Below, in pieces: positions 19,159 through 28,875 of a DNA stretch of 29,452 bases (positions within the stretch are counted from its first letter, which is position 1; the number at the start of each line of letters is the position of its first letter). The translations under genes and the position numbers were made by a program. The notes under the pieces were generated by a model. That model had not been told where the DNA came from and searched no databases. It worked only from the letters and a program-made list of their open reading frames with translations. Source of the DNA: Podochytrium sp. JEL0797 (lineage: Eukaryota > Chytridiomycota > Chytridiomycetes > Chytridiales > Chytriomycetaceae). The stretch is taken from contig JADGJG010000231.1 of the NCBI GenBank assembly GCA_027596195.1, forward strand, positions 1 to 29,452, written 5' to 3'.

Positions 19159-20553
19159 ATGAAAGTCGTGATAGCCGGAGCTGGTCTCGTCGGTGCTGCT
19201 ACTGCAATCGCCCTCCGACAAGTGGGCCACGAATGCACGCTATATGATCGAGTCCACTTGGCTCACACGGAGAATGGAGCCAACGAGGCAGTCGATTTTG
19301 GCGAAGTGGGAGGTGGGTGCGCCGTGTAGACTGATCTCTGATCCAACAACGGCTAACATCGATTGTTTGTGAATCAGGTGCCGTTCTAGTGAGTTCAACG
19401 GGCTTGCGCGTGCTCAAGTCTCTCGGTGTGCTTGGCGAAGTCCTGGCCAACTCTCTGCCTACTCCGCTCATCAAATGGTTCAAAATCGACGGATCGTGTC
19501 CAATTTCGATTGATACCATCAGAATGGCAATCAATAGTGGTGATAGGGACCCATTGACTCAATGCGCCGCTTATATCCTTCGTTCCCTGGTCTGTTCCAC
19601 ATATTTTCCGTTTTCGATGGATTAAACGAATTCGACAGCTGCATGAAATTTTGATCAAGGCTGCCTTCAAGGCCGGGGTCAAAACGATTGTCGGCAAGAA
19701 ACTCATTGGCGTTGTCCAAACGGAATCCAGTGTCACGGCTCAATTTGCTGACGGAACTTCAGCCAGCGGAGACCTCCTCATAGGCGCCGACGGAATCCAC
19801 TCAATGACACGTCAAAAAGTCTTTGGAGCCCACCTCAAAGCACAATACACTGGCGTGATTGGCTACATTGGCGTCGTCAATCTGAAGCAACACAACATTC
19901 GTCTCGATGAACGGTGTGCATTTTACCTTGACCGCAAGAACAAACTCATGGTTTGCGTCTCCAAGGTTTCGGATGAAGTCGGGACCATCCATGCTGTGAC
20001 ATTCAAAGATCTCGATCCAGAGGAGTCACAAGACGACGCGTACCGCCCGTACAATGACTTGCCTAAACACTCTGCTCGGTTGGCCGACTTTCTGGAAAAC
20101 TGGGGCGCTCCCGCACACGCGGTGAAGATGATGCGCAATGCCTACAGCATTTCCCCAACGAGCATTTACGATTTGCCAGATCTGGCCAGATACCACAAGG
20201 GCCGCGTTTTGTTGATTGGAGACTCGGCTCACGGAATGGTTCCAGCTGGAGGGTTGGGCTTGTTGGCGGGACTGGAAGATGTTTGGACATTGTTGGAGCT
20301 ATTCAAACAGCTTCCCCAAGGCACAGAACTGTCGAGAGTTTTGGAGCTCTATTCGAAAATTCGCGTTCCATTGGCTGCTGAAAAGGCCCAACGCAGTCGC
20401 AAGATGGCTGATCAGAAATTCAAAATGTCAATTTTCGGAAGTCGATTCAGCCATTTTGTGATGAGGGTGGGTGTATTTGCGTTCAACGGTGATTTTGTCA
20501 AGTTTGACAAAGTTTTTGATGCTCCAAAAGCAGTGAAAACCGCGATTAAATAA
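19159..20553 (+). CDS. FAD-dependent monooxygenase, PHBH/salicylate-hydroxylase-like (copy 1)
   Basis: Three exons (19159-19312, 19378-19589, 19639-20553) give 426 residues. The N-terminal Rossmann motif GAGLVG (7-12) binds the FAD ADP part, GADGIHS (171-177) is the DG motif, and GDSAHGMVPAGGLG (316-329) is the second FAD motif that contacts the ribityl chain. Length and motif order fit group A flavoprotein monooxygenases (FAD_binding_3), which use NAD(P)H and O2 to hydroxylate aromatic or polyketide-like substrates. The substrate cannot be named. The second intron has a weak donor (GTCTGT) but is supported by phase and by restoring the helix LHEILIKAAFKAG; the pseudogene has an intron at the same place. 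Neither a signal peptide nor a membrane anchor is seen. The gene is transcribed away from its broken paralogue and converges with the SulP fragment. Confidence 0.82.
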
Positions 20554-21009
20554 ATTATATACGTATCAATTGACTCCCCCGAATTGTTGTCCACACCTCC
20601 GCCATGCAATCGAACGTCTCGGCAAACTCGGCCTAGTTGTGATTGAAAAGCAAACACGCCAATGCGCAACAAGAAATGCCCAAACCCTCCCGTAAGAACC
20701 ATTCCTTACATATCCTCCGAAAGTTGGCCTCATCTTTTGATGTGTCTGCGGCCTATGAAGTACGCATTCTCCCGGAGGGGGAGGGGGTGTAGAATTAGCG
20801 ATGGAAGATTGCCCGAATACGCCTGCTTGCGCGTTGGCAAACTTCAATACTTCAACGTGTGCTACGAACATGGCTATACCTCACCTGGGAGTTTTTGGGT
20901 ACAACTATAGAACCTTTTCATTTTTATATATCTTGGTAAGGGAGAGGTTAATGAGAACAACAAGTATTGCATTCAATTCATTTTACTTATAAGGTTTACA
21001 TACAAAAGA
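20554..21009. other. Intergenic region after the intact monooxygenase (copy 1)
   Basis: It holds AT-rich 3' sequence, monooxygenase scrap C (20595-20702, minus) and then about 300 bp in which I see no gene. Two short open plus-strand frames (20662-20910, 20801-20992) have no recognisable content. Confidence 0.45.
20595..20702 (-). pseudogene. C-terminal scrap of a monooxygenase gene, C (copy 1)
   Basis: The minus-strand frame contains GGFGHFLLRIGVFAF followed by QLGRVCRDV. This corresponds to FGHFLLRVCVFAL in the minus-strand pseudogene and FSHFVMRVGVFAF in the intact gene. Similarity stops on both sides. It faces the intact gene tail to tail, so it is a third leftover of an older monooxygenase array. 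Confidence 0.6.
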
Positions 21010-21615
21010 TCACTTTGACTCGCTCACAACCTCCACCGTATTCCGAGAATCCGCCATCACCACATCCCTTGTTTCCACCTCCGCCGCCTGCACAGCCTCA
21101 TCCACGCTGAAATGGAAATACTCCAGAGCAGCCAACTTCCCTTCCCGCTCCATACTCACCGTCTCGGGGTCCTTCTTGAACTTTTTCAACAACCCCGCCA
21201 CAAACCCTTCCTGATGATGACTCGGTGCACCAGGGGTCGCATCCACACTCGCTCCCGAAATCGTCCCTGGAACACGCACGAGTGTGTTCAACTGCTGTTT
21301 CCGCACATTGGCGAAATGGAATGGCACAGAACGGCCCGCGAACCGCATCAAATCGTCTTTGGAGTCCAGAAGCGCTTGAAGACCAGTGTAATCCACATTG
21401 TTGACGGCCGAAAAGTCTAACACGATTGCACGAAGAGGAGGCAACGCGTCCGTGAGCCCCTGCGCCTCTCGTGCACGTGCGCGTTCTTCGGTATCGTCGC
21501 TCCACACACGGTCGGATGATTTGGTGATGGAGTTGGTGTATCGGAAGTGTGTCAACACGGTTTCCTTGAGACGGTCGCCAAAGTATAAAGAATAAAACCC
21601 GTGTGCTGGCAGCAT
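21010..21615 (-). pseudogene. SulP sulfate transporter, C-terminal STAS part only, with a junction-made start (copy 1)
   Basis: The minus-strand frame has 201 codons. From YFGDRLKETV onward it is the C-terminal cytosolic part of a SulP-family anion transporter. The STAS core is LPPLRAIVLDFSAVNNVDY with TGLQALLDSKDDL, then HFANVRKQQ. The membrane domain is absent. The upstream boundary at 21586/21587 is the junction of the two large units, and the first 10 or so codons (MLPAHGFYSL) are antisense sequence of the next unit's leader. The fusion is in frame, so a soluble STAS-only protein could be made if this strand is transcribed, but it cannot transport sulfate. I treat it as a truncated gene. 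Confidence 0.75.
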
Positions 21616-21743
21616 TCCAACACATTCCCCCCCATGCCTTCTCGTAGAGAATGTTCACCGCCAGCCCACCGGGAGTACTTTTTCTAGTGATGCAGAGGTG
21701 GCGGACCTTTGCGAAGGCTTGCCACCAAGCACAACAAAAAAGT

Positions 21744-21826
21744 GATATCAAGCCAGAATGAAGCAAGTGCCAAGCCAAGTGCACAACAAAAAAAATTTGA
21801 TATCAAGCCAGAATCGAGCACGTGCC
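21744..21826 (+). promoter_or_regulatory. Paired 28-bp direct repeat upstream of chitinase (copy 2)
   Basis: Same pair as in copy 1, at 21744-21771 and 21799-21826. The first member differs from copy 1 by one base (G for T after GAAT). Confidence 0.55.
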
Positions 21827-22022
21827 GATGGGGCCCAGCGTGCCACCCGCTGATCTTTCACCACCTGCTACAACGATTTGATCATGTCAGTTACGCCCGC
21901 TGTTATCAGGATGTTATCAGCATGGCATTACGCAGCCGTGTGGTTTTCGAGGAAGTGTGCTTCGCGGCGAGGGAGCGATCAATTTTGCGGTCACGCACCG
22001 CAACACGTGACGGACACACGTG
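21819..22022 (+). promoter_or_regulatory. Three CACGTG boxes upstream of chitinase (copy 2)
   Basis: CACGTG at 21819-21824, 22004-22009 and 22017-22022, all intact although surrounding bases differ between copies at six places. Confidence 0.5.
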
Positions 22023-22118
22023 ACATTTGATGTCGCTTTTGGTTTGGAGCCACCTGAATCGGTTTAAAAGCGCAGGTATTCCCGCGGTGTTCATGTTCAT
22101 GCGCCAACAATCTCAACA

Positions 22119-24836
22119 ATGAAACTCCTCTCCATCGTCTCGCTTGCTGTGGCGACCATTTATTCAGTCGCTGCCCTGGCTACACCACCAGTTGGCGAGG
22201 AATTCGTCGGTAAGTGAGGGAGCAACATTGATAGGCAAACGATTCTCAATTAATTTCTCAATTTCCCTGTCTCCCTTTTTTATAGGCGGCTATGTTCTGT
22301 TTGGAAACCCCAAGAAGCTCCAACTTCTCGCCGAGACCGCAGCGACTCTGCCAGTCAACCGCGTCTTTCTGTCGTTTGTCCGCCCCGACATGTACTACGT
22401 TCCAGGCTCCAACACGCTCGTCGGTGCCGGCTTGAATTACAACAACACGCAAACTGATTTCGGGTTCGCTGAGGTCAAGAAGTACGTGCAGCAGCTCCAA
22501 GCAGGGGGTGTGGAAGGTGAGAACGCTGTTGTTTCCCCAAAATCTTCGATTGACATCAACAACTCATTCTCTTTTTTTTGTATTCAGTTTTCATCGCAAT
22601 GGGTGGATGGGACTATACTTGCTGGCCATGGGCATACATGCAGGTAAATTATTTCTTCAATCTATTGATTGCAAATATTCCCTGAGATTAAAATCGGCCC
22701 ACGTCTTTTCAACAGCACTCCATCTCCAACTACGGAACCACGTCACCCACCTTCCAATCCACGATCCAAAAGTACGGCGGGGGCAACGTGGCCAACTGTA
22801 ACGAAGCGAACCAGTACTGTTACACCTGTGAACCCATCACGAACGGCAACACGCCCGAGTCCTTCACCATTTTCCCGGAGCCCGAAAACAGCCCCACCTG
22901 GAAGCAAGCGCAGGCGTATGTGACGAGCAACAACAAGATGGGCGTGACGCCCGTCTGGCACCCGGAATTGATCGGAGGCGCTTCTTATTCGACTCCTCTT
23001 AATGGCGTCGTAAAAGTGCCTGGAGATGCGACGTGGGCCAAGATGGGACGCGACCCGTACCAGGATTTGGTGTACATGGCCAAGGACTTGGGTCTTGACG
23101 GTGTTGACATTGACGTGAGTTTGTTTTTCTTTTCAACTTAGTTCCTCGCACATTCTAATCGCAATTCCCATTTTCGAAACAGTACGAAGAGTTCTGGCAC
23201 GCAGACATGTACTTTCTTTTATTATATTTTTTTATCTTTCCGTCCTGACCTCTTCAAAAGGTTCAAGGTGGATGCTTCTGCGCAAAAGAACTGTGGAAAC
23301 GGGTGCACGCTGTTCCAGACTGTTTTCAAGGTGAGTTGGTGGCGGTGTGTTTGAATTTTGGAGGAGTTTGTGTTATGGTGCTAATGTTTCAAGTTTTGCA
23401 GTTCACGGCCATTCTTGAGGACCTCAGAATCAACGTCCAGAAAATCTACCCGAGCTTGAAAGTCGCAACGGCTGCCTCTGCCGCCGGCGCGTGGGCTGGC
23501 ACGTGGTGGGGTGGAAACTTGAAGGGACTTACTCTCAACATGGTGCCCTCCTACCCAGACTTGGTCTCGTGGGTTGGCACTGGTGCCAACGCAGGCGGCT
23601 GGAACATTATGACCTACGACCTGTCCAACTCAACCGTCAACTGCCCCCCTGCGCCAGCCACGTGCTCCCTCGACGGACAAGTCGATTTCTACATGGCCCA
23701 GCACATTGCCGCTGGAGTGTCTGCCAACGTTGGATATGAACTCGGCACGCCCGCCTACCCCCCGTAAGTAATTGAGGATTTTCATTTTTCAAATCTTACT
23801 TCCGCACGTTCTTACCGTTTTTTTGCACAGACCCGCCGACAAAATTCACCAAATGCCCCTCTCCAACGATCTCGCTGGTGCCATCTTGTCCAACGTGCAG
23901 CCCTACTACAAGGGTGGATTCTTTTGGGAAATGTTCAAGCCCCAAGGCTCCAACGGCGACGTTCCCGTCTCTGTCCTCGCCCAAGCCATCTGCAAAAAGA
24001 TTCTTGGCGCCAACACTCCGCGTTGCTCTGGATCCATCCCCACTCTCGGCGGTCCTCCCGCTCTGCCAGGGTCTTCTGACGTTGTGAAAGTGTCGGACAA
24101 GCCAGCTGGCCCCAAACCTCTTGGCCCGCAACCCTGCGCCGCGCCTTTCGTGGCGACCCAGCAATACACTGCCGGAAACAAGGCTTCCTTCCAGGGATAC
24201 AACTACATCGTGAACTACTACCCCATCCTCGGAACGCTCCCAAACACTCCTTCGTCCGGCTGGGCCCAGCAGGGACTCTGCATCCCCACCACCGTCCCCA
24301 CCGCTTCTACTGGCGTGCAACCCACCGCGGGCACAGCGGTTCCACCCGCCACGACCGCTGCCCCCCCGACGCAAGCAACGCCATGCCACCCGAGCTACGT
24401 CAAGGGCCAATCCTACAGCGCCTCCGCCCTCGTTTCTTACAACTCTGTCAACTACCAGGCCAAGTGGTGGCAATCGGGCGCCACGACGCCAGATCTTCCC
24501 GGCGACGGCGGTTGGGCCTCGCAGGGCGCTTGTTCGGGATCTGTGGCACCCAAGCCTAGCACCACCGCTCTCGCTGTTTCCACCTCAGCGGTTGTTCCCC
24601 CTCCCCAAACTACTGCCGCGGTCCAGAATACCACAGCGGTTGTTCCCCCTCCTCAAACGACTGCTGCGGTGCAGACCACCACGGCTTCCGCGCCCCAAAC
24701 CACGGCTGCCGCCGGTACTTCTCCTCTTGGACAGGTCTGCACTGCTTATTCGTCTTCGCAGTGCGTGAACGGGACCATGTTCGTCTGTCTCGGGGCTGGG
24801 CCTTACACTTGGTCCGTCTGGTACAAGGGCTGCTGA
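22119..24836 (+). CDS. Secreted GH18 chitinase with C-terminal chitin-binding-type modules (copy 2)
   Basis: Exons are 22119-22209, 22286-22516, 22588-22643, 22716-23114, 23183-23208, 23261-23330, 23402-23763 and 23831-24836. The protein is identical to copy 1. Of four differences inside the gene, two lie in the signal-peptide exon (Ala and Ala codons), one in exon 2 (Leu codon) and one in intron 1; all three coding changes are silent. Catalytic DGVDIDYE, both CBM5/12-like modules and the Cys-rich end are unchanged. Upstream it now faces the end of unit 1, so its distal promoter beyond 468 bp differs from that of copy 1, where the inverted-repeat element lies nearby. Confidence 0.88.
24588..24683 (+). 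repeat. Two 48-bp tandem repeats in the chitinase linker (copy 2)
   Basis: Identical to the pair at 16722-16817, so the repeat number has not changed since the unit duplicated. Confidence 0.8.
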
Positions 24837-24865
24837 AGAGAAAGAGGGTTTAATATAGAGAAAAG

Positions 24866-24892
24866 AATAAAAGATAAGATGAATTTAATAAA
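24866..24892 (+). terminator. AATAAA polyadenylation signals after chitinase (copy 2)
   Basis: Same two hexamers as in copy 1, at 24866-24871 and 24887-24892. Confidence 0.55.
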
Positions 24893-24912
24893 AGGGGAAG
24901 TTTCCAAATATT

Positions 24913-25224
24913 TTACTTTGCATCAACGTGTGTGGAAATTGATGTCCAATCAATGAACTTCGATAATCTTTGGGCACAGCCTCTCAAATAATTCAAACTC
25001 ACTGCGCATTCATCCAGCAGAATCAACGCGTTTCTCTGGTGGTAAAAATGAACTGAGGAGTCACCCGCTTCGCCCGAAGGAGAATCGTCCACGATTATCC
25101 GCTTTGGCCTTTCCGATTTCACAGTCGCGGCCATGAAAGTTCCCGCGGGTATATCTTTTTGCACAGTGTTCGCATGAAACGAGTGGGGCTCGCCATTAGG
25201 CGTCAATAATGAGAAATATTGCAA
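24913..25224 (-). CDS. Small hypothetical protein (copy 2)
   Basis: The same 103-residue frame as in copy 1, without change. Identity here adds no evidence for function because the whole surrounding 7 kb is identical. Confidence 0.3.
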   Translation of the reverse strand: MQYFSLLTPNGEPHSFHANTVQKDIPAGTFMAATVKSERPKRIIVDDSPSGEAGDSSVHFYHQRNALILLDECAVSLNYLRGCAQRLSKFIDWTSISTHVDAK

Positions 25225-25240
25225 AAATTAGAGCAGAAAT

Positions 25241-26598
25241 TCAGCTCGAATCCTGCGCAATCGCTTTCGAAACCTGTTCCGAACAGTCAATAACTTCAGG
25301 AAACTTAATCAAGTTACGAGTCAGCGCGAAAACGCAGACTCTCAACAAGAAGTGACCAAATCTGGCCCCAAATCTCGATTTCGCATAAAACCGCATCGCG
25401 AAATAGCGACTAAATTGCGAGGTTTTCGTGCCGCGCGGGACGCGGAGTCTTGAAAACAGCTCAAGCACTTTGAACAAGTCCGACGCGCTGGGGAGCTGTT
25501 TCAACAGCTCCATCAAAATTCCAACGTCTTCAAGCCCAGTTGAAAGCCCCAACGCTGCGTTCGGCACCATCCCATGCGCCGCGTCCCCAATCAACAAAAT
25601 GCGCCCCTTGTGATATGTAGCCAAATCAGGCAAATTGTAAACACTCACGGGGGTGATTCGGTATGCCTTGCGCATCTCGACCTGATTCGCGCCAGTTTTC
25701 CAGAACGTCAGCCAACCTCGCAGAGTGTTCGGGCAGGTCATTGTACGGGCGGTAGTCTTGGGACTCTTCCGGATCGGGATCGCCAAACTTCACGGCTTGG
25801 ATGGCAGCAATTTCATCCGAAACTTTGAAGACGCATACCATGTGGTTGTTCTTGCGGTCAACGTAGAACGCACACCGTTCATCAAGACGGATGTCGTGTT
25901 GCCTCAGATTGACGACGCCAATGTAGCCAATCACACCCGTGTATTGCGCCTTGAGGTCCGCGCCAAAGACTGTTCGACGCGTCGTTGAGTGAATTCGTCA
26001 GCACCAATAAGGAGGTCTCCACTGGATGAAGTTCCGTCGGCGAATTGGGCCGCGACACTGGATTCCGTGTTGACACTTGACAACAACAACGAATTGCTTG
26101 CCGATAAACGTTTGGACCCCGGCCTTGAAGGCAGTTTTGATACAGCTATCAAAATCATTCAGTCTCAGAATGGAGAACTGCAAGAATGCGAAACGTACTG
26201 TGGATCGAAGGATATGAACAAAACATTGAGTCGATGGTTCCTTATCACCACTATTGATTGCCAGTCTAATGGTCTCAGTTGAAATTGGACGCGATCCGTC
26301 GATTTTGAACCATTTGATCGTGGGTGAGGGGAGGGAGTTGGCCAAGACCTCGCCAAGCACTCCGAGCGATTTCAGCACGCGCAAGCCATGTGTTCCGACT
26401 AAAACGGTGCCTAAGCATCGGAATGAGACATCTCGCATAGATAGTCAGTCCGCGCCCACCTCCCGATTCGCCAAAGTCGACTGCCTCATGCGGTGCACCT
26501 TGGACTTGATCATACAGAGTGCATTCGTGGCCCACTTGGCGGAGGGCAATTGCCGTAGCAGCGCCGACGAGACCAGCTCCGGCGATAACGACTTTCAT
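25241..26598 (-). pseudogene. FAD-dependent monooxygenase pseudogene (copy 2)
   Basis: Carries the same four frame breaks as the copy 1 pseudogene (about 26131-26145, 26071-26101, 25971-26006 and 25672-25692). Shared lesions date the decay before the unit duplication. Confidence 0.8.
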
Positions 26599-26614
26599 GA
26601 CCCAGTTCGGAGAT

Positions 26615-26764
26615 GCGAGAAAATTTGCAAAATTGAGATTCGGGCCCGGATTCAGTCACTTCTTGAAAAACTTTTTCGCACTGAAGCACGACGGGATCGA
26701 GTTTTCTGAAGTTCTAGACTGTTCGGAACAGGTTTCGAAAGCGATTGCGCAGTATTTGAGCTAA
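26615..26764 (+). pseudogene. C-terminal scrap of a monooxygenase gene, A (copy 2)
   Basis: Identical to scrap A of copy 1, ending in DCSEQVSKAIAQ plus three residues and a TAA stop. Confidence 0.75.
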
Positions 26765-26926
26765 ATTCGCTCTAATTTTTGCATCATTACATAAAGCTCA
26801 TGCTCATGAACTAGGCAGTTTCCTGGGAGTTTCTTTCATTTTTTGACCTACATATTTTAAAATATCCGGGGTTTTAAGGTGTCGACGCCAAGTCAATGCC
26901 AAGTCGTTCAGCCCAGGCCTTCCTGA

Positions 26927-27016
26927 TAAGTCTTGAAAAAAATGAGTTTGGAAATCCAGGCCAGATCGATCGATGAAATAGAATCTCGATTTTGCAAATT
27001 TTCTCGCTATCTCCAA
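26927..27016 (-). pseudogene. C-terminal scrap of a monooxygenase gene, B (copy 2)
   Basis: Identical to scrap B of copy 1, directly upstream of and opposite to the intact monooxygenase. Confidence 0.55.
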
Positions 27017-27024
27017 ACTGGGTC

Positions 27025-28419
27025 ATGAAAGTCGTGATAGCCGGAGCTGGTCTCGTCGGTGCTGCTACTGCAATCGCCCTCCGACAAGTGGGCCACGAAT
27101 GCACGCTATATGATCGAGTCCACTTGGCTCACACGGAGAATGGAGCCAACGAGGCAGTCGATTTTGGCGAAGTGGGAGGTGGGTGCGCCGTGTAGACTGA
27201 TCTCTGATCCAACAACGGCTAACATCGATTGTTTGTGAATCAGGTGCCGTTCTAGTGAGTTCAACGGGCTTGCGCGTGCTCAAGTCTCTCGGTGTGCTTG
27301 GCGAAGTCCTGGCCAACTCTCTGCCTACTCCGCTCATCAAATGGTTCAAAATCGACGGATCGTGTCCAATTTCGATTGATACCATCAGAATGGCAATCAA
27401 TAGTGGTGATAGGGACCCATTGACTCAATGCGCCGCTTATATCCTTCGTTCCCTGGTCTGTTCCACATATTTTCCGTTTTCGATGGATTAAACGAATTCG
27501 ACAGCTGCATGAAATTTTGATCAAGGCTGCCTTCAAGGCCGGGGTCAAAACGATTGTCGGCAAGAAACTCATTGGCGTTGTCCAAACGGAATCCAGTGTC
27601 ACGGCTCAATTTGCTGACGGAACTTCAGCCAGCGGAGACCTCCTCATAGGCGCCGACGGAATCCACTCAATGACACGTCAAAAAGTCTTTGGAGCCCACC
27701 TCAAAGCACAATACACTGGCGTGATTGGCTACATTGGCGTCGTCAATCTGAAGCAACACAACATTCGTCTCGATGAACGGTGTGCATTTTACCTTGACCG
27801 CAAGAACAAACTCATGGTTTGCGTCTCCAAGGTTTCGGATGAAGTCGGGACCATCCATGCTGTGACATTCAAAGATCTCGATCCAGAGGAGTCACAAGAC
27901 GACGCGTACCGCCCGTACAATGACTTGCCTAAACACTCTGCTCGGTTGGCCGACTTTCTGGAAAACTGGGGCGCTCCCGCACACGCGGTGAAGATGATGC
28001 GCAATGCCTACAGCATTTCCCCAACGAGCATTTACGATTTGCCAGATCTGGCCAGATACCACAAGGGCCGCGTTTTGTTGATTGGAGACTCGGCTCACGG
28101 AATGGTTCCAGCTGGAGGGTTGGGCTTGTTGGCGGGACTGGAAGATGTTTGGACATTGTTGGAGCTATTCAAACAGCTTCCCCAAGGCACAGAACTGTCG
28201 AGAGTTTTGGAGCTCTATTCGAAAATTCGCGTTCCATTGGCTGCTGAAAAGGCCCAACGCAGTCGCAAGATGGCTGATCAGAAATTCAAAATGTCAATTT
28301 TCGGAAGTCGATTCAGCCATTTTGTGATGAGGGTGGGTGTATTTGCGTTCAACGGTGATTTTGTCAAGTTTGACAAAGTTTTTGATGCTCCAAAAGCAGT
28401 GAAAACCGCGATTAAATAA
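27025..28419 (+). CDS. FAD-dependent monooxygenase, PHBH/salicylate-hydroxylase-like (copy 2)
   Basis: Exons are 27025-27178, 27244-27455 and 27505-28419. The 426-residue product is the same as in copy 1, with GAGLVG, the DG motif and GDSAHGMVPAGGLG intact. If both units are real, the genome carries two identical intact genes for this flavoenzyme here. Confidence 0.82.
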
Positions 28420-28875
28420 ATTATATACGTATCAATTGACTCCCCCGAATTGTTGTCCACACCTCCGCCATGCAATCGAACGTCTCGGCAAACTCGGCCT
28501 AGTTGTGATTGAAAAGCAAACACGCCAATGCGCAACAAGAAATGCCCAAACCCTCCCGTAAGAACCATTCCTTACATATCCTCCGAAAGTTGGCCTCATC
28601 TTTTGATGTGTCTGCGGCCTATGAAGTACGCATTCTCCCGGAGGGGGAGGGGGTGTAGAATTAGCGATGGAAGATTGCCCGAATACGCCTGCTTGCGCGT
28701 TGGCAAACTTCAATACTTCAACGTGTGCTACGAACATGGCTATACCTCACCTGGGAGTTTTTGGGTACAACTATAGAACCTTTTCATTTTTATATATCTT
28801 GGTAAGGGAGAGGTTAATGAGAACAACAAGTATTGCATTCAATTCATTTTACTTATAAGGTTTACATACAAAAGA
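28420..28875. other. Intergenic region after the intact monooxygenase (copy 2)
   Basis: Same content as 20554-21009: AT-rich 3' sequence, scrap C, then about 300 bp in which I see no gene. Confidence 0.45.
28461..28568 (-). pseudogene. C-terminal scrap of a monooxygenase gene, C (copy 2)
   Basis: Identical to scrap C of copy 1 (GGFGHFLLRIGVFAF in the minus-strand frame). Confidence 0.6.

Larger units (their letters stand above)
13722..21586 (+). repeat. Tandem unit, copy 1 (7865 bp)
   Basis: First of two head-to-tail copies. The left boundary is fixed by the last base that differs before the shared AAAGAATAAAACCC (13721 is A, 21586 is T). It contains a chitinase, a small minus-strand ORF, a monooxygenase pseudogene, an intact monooxygenase, three monooxygenase scraps and a SulP C-terminal fragment. 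Compared with copy 2 I see ten substitutions and a 1-bp indel, all within 13861-14460. Six-frame translations of the rest agree throughout. Confidence 0.95.

Noticed and set aside
21583..21615. First residues of the copy 1 STAS frame as genuine transporter sequence
   Set aside because: Those codons come from the leader of the next unit read antisense; transporter similarity begins only at the junction.
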